Assembly (NCBI GenBank): GCA_002506025.1
Contig: DAWS01000040.1
Coordinates: 1 to 9,930, forward strand
DNA length: 9,930 bases
Reading direction: 5' to 3'
DNA from: Euryarchaeota archaeon UBA111
Lineage (GTDB): Archaea > Thermoplasmatota > Poseidoniia > Poseidoniales > Poseidoniaceae
Under the pieces are notes generated by a model. That model saw only the letters and a list, made by a program, of their open reading frames with translations. It was not told where the DNA came from and did no database searches. This document shows positions 7,056 to 9,930 of this stretch, in pieces; positions within the stretch are counted from its first letter, which is position 1; each line of letters opens with the position of its first letter. The position numbers were made by a program, and so were the translations under genes.

Positions 7056-8237
7056 TCAGATGAGGCCCAATTTTGGTCCAACACGTTCAAAGATTCTCAA
7101 TACCTCATCAAGGTCAGTGCGACTTAGTCCTGCAGACATCTGAGTTCGAATTCTAGCCTTATCTCTTGCAACCATTGGGAATACGATAGCCCCTGCCATT
7201 ACACCTTCATTAGAGAGTTGTGTGGTGAACTCCTTGGCTACACTCGATTCCCCGCACATTACCGGAATGATTGGTGTTGTCGAGACCCCTGTATCGAATC
7301 CCATAGACTGCAGTTCTGTTCTAAAATAATTCGTGTTTTCCCATAACTTTTGGTGATGCTCTGGCTCCTCCATCAGCACTTCAACAGCCGCTTTTTGCGC
7401 TGCTGCAACACCTGGGGGTTGCGAACCTGACAATAACCACGACCTCGAGTGATTCAATGCATGATTGCGCGTCATTTCTGTCCCGGCTAAAATGCCGCCT
7501 TGAACGCCTAGGGCCTTGGAAAATGAGCCGGTTTCAAAATCAATACTGCCTTGTAGGCCAAAGTGATCGACAATACCGGCCCCAGTATCACCCAAGACTC
7601 CTTCTCCATGACAGTCATCGACATACACCATTGCGCCATATTCCTTTGCCAATTTATCAATCTCATCTAGTGGTGCAATATCACCGTCCATAGAAAATAC
7701 GCCATCGGTGATGATTAGTTTTCGTTTTGCCTCTGAGTTTGCCGATAGGACGGCTTCCAACTCACCCATGTCATTGTGCGCATATACGGCTCGATTGGCC
7801 TTAGTTAACCGTACACCGTCAATTATCGACCCATGGTTTAATTCATCACTGATTATTACATCATCCTTACCCGTAACTAATGTTGGTATGAGTCCGACGT
7901 TTACGGTGTAACCGGCAGAATAGATTAGAGCCGCTTCAACTTTTTTGAATTCCGCAACCTTCTGTTCTGCAGCGAGGTGGATGTCCATAGTTCCAGCAAT
8001 AGCTCTAACACTGCCACTGCCGGCACCATATTTCTTGGTTGCTTCAATCATTGCATTAACAACCTTAGGGTGCGTTGTTAGATTGAGGTAGTTGTTTGCT
8101 GAGAGCATTATTGTGGGCTTGCCGTCCATGTTACACCTTGGTTGATTTGGGCTCTCAAGAGTCGGAGGCTCCCACAGCAGAGATTGCTCTGATAACTCCT
8201 GATAGCGCGCCTCCATCCAACTCATGTCGCCCGGCAT
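7056..8237 (-). CDS. kbl: Alpha-oxoamine synthase, probably glycine C-acetyltransferase
   Basis: A PLP-dependent enzyme of 393 aa, the usual length for glycine C-acetyltransferase (2-amino-3-ketobutyrate CoA ligase). That enzyme joins glycine and acetyl-CoA, or runs in reverse in threonine breakdown. Visible motifs are NNYLNL (48-53), GAGSGSVRAIAGT (71-83), SDELNHGSIIDG with His136 stacking on the cofactor, VDDCHGEGVLG with Asp207 and His210, and the Schiff-base lysine K241 in SFSKALGVQGG. Cysteine 209 replaces the common Ala or Ser of DDAH/DDSH. The family includes 8-amino-7-oxononanoate synthase, 5-aminolevulinate synthase and serine palmitoyltransferase, and sequence alone does not fix the acyl donor. 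No threonine dehydrogenase is in the window. The ATG at 8237 has a GGTGG-like site 5 bases upstream; an in-frame ATG four codons in is possible. The gene is divergent from riboflavin kinase. Confidence 0.85.
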   Translation of the reverse strand: MPGDMSWMEARYQELSEQSLLWEPPTLESPNQPRCNMDGKPTIMLSANNYLNLTTHPKVVNAMIEATKKYGAGSGSVRAIAGTMDIHLAAEQKVAEFKKVEAALIYSAGYTVNVGLIPTLVTGKDDVIISDELNHGSIIDGVRLTKANRAVYAHNDMGELEAVLSANSEAKRKLIITDGVFSMDGDIAPLDEIDKLAKEYGAMVYVDDCHGEGVLGDTGAGIVDHFGLQGSIDFETGSFSKALGVQGGILAGTEMTRNHALNHSRSWLLSGSQPPGVAAAQKAAVEVLMEEPEHHQKLWENTNYFRTELQSMGFDTGVSTTPIIPVMCGESSVAKEFTTQLSNEGVMAGAIVFPMVARDKARIRTQMSAGLSRTDLDEVLRIFERVGPKLGLI

Positions 8238-8335
8238 TTATTCCACCACACCTTACCCAGTTGTTGCTACTTCAAGGCCTTTTGTATGGCAATTTGTAGG
8301 ATGAAGGTCAAAAAGGAGAAGCATTTCGCCGTGCC
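8238..8335. promoter_or_regulatory. Divergent intergenic region between kbl and ribK
   Basis: Ninety-eight bases that must hold both promoters. It contains an 8-base palindrome AAGGCCTT (8274-8281). An AT-rich element nearby reads TTTTGTATGG on the plus strand and ATACAAAAGG on the minus strand, and could be a poor TATA box for either gene. A purine-rich AAGGAG lies at 8313-8318, but it is 17 bases from the riboflavin kinase ATG, farther than usual. No element here is convincing alone. Confidence 0.35.
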
Positions 8336-8803
8336 ATGCGCATTTCGGGAACTGTTAGTAGTGGCTTGGGTAGAGCGCATATTTTCATGGCACAAAAGCA
8401 CTATCAGGACCAATTTCAGAGTTTATTAGGGACATCCGTATGGCCAGGAACGCTCAATCTAAATGTCTCTGGTGATGACTTAAGAAATTATATTGCATTG
8501 CGTTTGAAATCTGGCATTGACACCTTGGATGCGTCTGATGAGTTAACTGAACAAGCACTCGCAATCGATGTCAACAGTTTAGCGGCCCATAGAGTTAGAG
8601 GATTTCTGCGGGATGGTGTATCCTTTGGCGGGGCTACAGCATTCAAAGCTGAGTTTGGTTTTGGTGAGGACAGCGTTGAATGTGCAGTGTTAATCCCTGA
8701 CTTGACTCGCCATTATGATGTGGTTGAGATAATATCAGCGAAGTTCTTACGAGAGCATTTCTCGCTGGTTGATGGAGATATTGTAACAATTCAATTATCA
8801 TGA
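8336..8803 (+). CDS. ribK: Archaeal CTP-dependent riboflavin kinase
   Basis: Phosphorylates riboflavin to FMN using CTP rather than ATP; the archaeal (DUF120) enzyme, unrelated to bacterial RibF. 155 aa. Conserved parts are GTVSSGLGRA at residues 5-14, the nucleotide and metal-binding PGTLNL at 37-42, an AVLIPDLTRHYD segment (~117-128), then VVEIISAKFLREHFSLVDGD (129-148). All align with the Methanocaldococcus jannaschii enzyme as I recall it. Between PGTLNL and the SFGGATAF segment there are about 25 more residues than in that 132-aa protein, reading as a charged helical insertion around 58-85. The ATG at 8336 is the only usable start, since a TAG lies in frame at 8297-8299 with no start codon between. 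Its last six bases overlap the end of truA on the other strand. Confidence 0.92.
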   Translation: MRISGTVSSGLGRAHIFMAQKHYQDQFQSLLGTSVWPGTLNLNVSGDDLRNYIALRLKSGIDTLDASDELTEQALAIDVNSLAAHRVRGFLRDGVSFGGATAFKAEFGFGEDSVECAVLIPDLTRHYDVVEIISAKFLREHFSLVDGDIVTIQLS

Positions 8804-9709
8804 TTTATGTGGTACATAGGGAAGTCTACCAATCATCGACCACTCGTGCAGAATCATTGATTCCATCTCCAACTTACATCCTGCTTCCCAACGACTCATC
8901 ATTGTTCGTTCTAGATACTCACCGCTTGGAGGTGGTGTGAAAGATACTAGAGTCTCCTCACTATTTGGGTGCTCAAAATCCGGCCAAATTACATCCCACA
9001 ATACTAACCACTCTGGTGGGGCTACTCCGAAATCTACCGGAATATCGGGCTGATTTATCGCATCAACGATTTGCTGTTGGGTTAATTCACCCGTAGATAG
9101 GCCGTATAGGGCCATCGCAGTTCGTCTGACCTGATTCCACAAGAAAGCCTCTCCCGTTATTTCGAAACCAACAACTCTTCCATCAACTTTCCATGGTTGG
9201 CAAGCGTAGATTTTCCGTATTGGATTCTTACCCTCCTCGAGTTTGGCGAAATTTGTTGCATCATACGTGCCAACAAACAGACTCAACCAATCTTGAAAGA
9301 TCTCACCAGGATAATTCCATCCTTGTATGCCTTCTAACCGGTATCTATACACTCGTTGTGAAGCCAACCTCGGATTCCAGTCAGCAGAAACTTCGTGAAC
9401 ATTCAGAAAGCCTATCTCGTTTGGGAGACGGTCATCAACCGCTCTAATCATCTTCCGTCTACCAAGTGATTGCCATAATGACCTATCGATGGTAACGGCA
9501 CCACCATTTCTACGCACGTTTACACCAGCGTCGGTTCGACTCGACAGCACTAAATTATGTCCAGCATCCTTGCTGAGCCATTTTAATTTGGTAAAAGCCT
9601 TAATCAATTCTCCCTGAACTGTTCTAACATCTGGCTGTATCTGGCTACCGTGGAAGTGTCTTCCAATATATCCAATGGTAAATGCGAGGCGAACTCGCTC
9701 TGACATCAT
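8798..9709 (-). CDS. truA: tRNA pseudouridine synthase A
   Basis: Makes pseudouridine at positions 38-40 in the anticodon stem-loop of tRNAs. 303 aa. The N-terminal part shows the family entry GYIGRHFHGSQIQPDVRTVQGEL (11-34 region) and the catalytic motif SSRTDAGV with Asp60, the same number as in E. coli TruA. A C-terminal GEAFLWNQVRRTA segment is the usual FL-x-x-QVRR signature. The last ~50 residues extend beyond the core and look lineage-specific. Two ATG codons in tandem (9709 and 9706) are possible starts. A GAGG lies 10 and 13 bases upstream of them respectively. The gene begins 5 bases after the stop of the preceding gene, so the two are probably co-transcribed, and it converges with ribK with a 6-base overlap. 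Confidence 0.92.
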   Translation of the reverse strand: MMSERVRLAFTIGYIGRHFHGSQIQPDVRTVQGELIKAFTKLKWLSKDAGHNLVLSSRTDAGVNVRRNGGAVTIDRSLWQSLGRRKMIRAVDDRLPNEIGFLNVHEVSADWNPRLASQRVYRYRLEGIQGWNYPGEIFQDWLSLFVGTYDATNFAKLEEGKNPIRKIYACQPWKVDGRVVGFEITGEAFLWNQVRRTAMALYGLSTGELTQQQIVDAINQPDIPVDFGVAPPEWLVLWDVIWPDFEHPNSEETLVSFTPPPSGEYLERTMMSRWEAGCKLEMESMILHEWSMIGRLPYVPHKS

Positions 9710-9714
9710 ACCAC

Positions 9715-9930
9715 TTATTCCTCAAGCAGTAGTGCTGACGCCTCTTCTGGAGAATAGCCAAGTCCGCCTACTGACCATTTGATGGCAGATTTTAGCCACG
9801 GCATTACCTGTGGGTTTGATTTTGTTGGGTCTACAACCTCGATAGCGTCAACTAAATTGCGAGCCGCCATGTACAGTCGGTCATCAATCGGGATATCAGC
9901 CAATTCTAACCTTCGAGCATAGCGCTCATA
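9715..9930 (-). CDS. C-terminal part of an unrecognised gene upstream of truA (cut by window edge)
   Basis: The frame is open from the right edge to the TAA at 9715-9717, giving 71 residues without a stop. The visible part begins YERYARRLELADIP, with DDRLYMAARNLVDAIEVVDP in the middle and an acidic end. It looks soluble and largely helical, with no membrane segment or metal motif. A TTG at 9903 could start a 62-aa protein, but the frame stays open and protein-like upstream, so the real start is probably outside the window. Only 5 bases separate it from truA, so they are likely one operon. I do not recognise the family. Confidence 0.6.
   Translation of the reverse strand, partial: YERYARRLELADIPIDDRLYMAARNLVDAIEVVDPTKSNPQVMPWLKSAIKWSVGGLGYSPEEASALLLEE

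Noticed and set aside
8274..8281. Palindrome AAGGCCTT between kbl and ribK as an operator
   Set aside because: An eight-base palindrome alone is common by chance and has no second copy nearby; mentioned only within the intergenic region.
9715..9903. A complete 62-aa small protein starting at TTG 9903
   Set aside because: The frame stays open and protein-like to the window edge, so this is more likely the end of a longer gene.

Overview
The window looks like chromosomal DNA of an archaeon, most likely a marine Thermoplasmata-type euryarchaeon of the Poseidoniia (Marine Group II) kind. The evidence is a CTP-dependent archaeal-type riboflavin kinase, a DUF835 protein (a family known mainly from euryarchaea), a leaderless gene with a TATA box about 28 bases before its start codon, very compact gene packing, and a citrate synthase with eukaryote-like active-site motifs. 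The lineage is inferred from gene content only. No tRNA, rRNA, CRISPR array, insertion sequence or phage gene was seen, and no gene-free stretch exceeds 130 bases.

Layout. Positions 1-1130 (minus) hold a nearly complete citrate synthase that runs off the left edge and has its own TATA box. Positions 1211-5615 (minus) hold a tight three-gene operon, read from right to left. Its first gene is a 653-aa DUF835 protein, its second a ~665-aa protein with a bacterial DnaA/Hda-like AAA+ core, and its third a 149-aa YkgJ/UPF0153-type cysteine-cluster protein. The three reading frames overlap at each junction and both downstream starts have a Shine-Dalgarno sequence, so they are probably translated in a coupled way. 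A 126-base divergent promoter region (5616-5741) separates this operon from two plus-strand membrane protein genes (5742-6383 and 6441-7055) that I do not recognise. That region carries a perfect 7+2+7 inverted repeat and an 8-base direct repeat.

The right part is ordinary metabolism and RNA modification: an alpha-oxoamine synthase, best called glycine C-acetyltransferase (7056-8237, minus), riboflavin kinase (8336-8803, plus), tRNA pseudouridine synthase TruA (8798-9709, minus), and the C-terminal end of an unrecognised gene just upstream of truA (9715-9930, minus).

The most unusual part is the DUF835 / DnaA-like AAA+ / YkgJ operon facing two membrane proteins. Archaea normally start replication with Orc1/Cdc6, not DnaA. 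This protein keeps the DnaA-like ATPase core but lacks the DnaA box-binding domain and carries long, probably disordered arms. A dedicated ATPase-plus-adaptor complex, possibly signalling- or membrane-linked, is a reasonable hypothesis, but its function cannot be read from the sequence.
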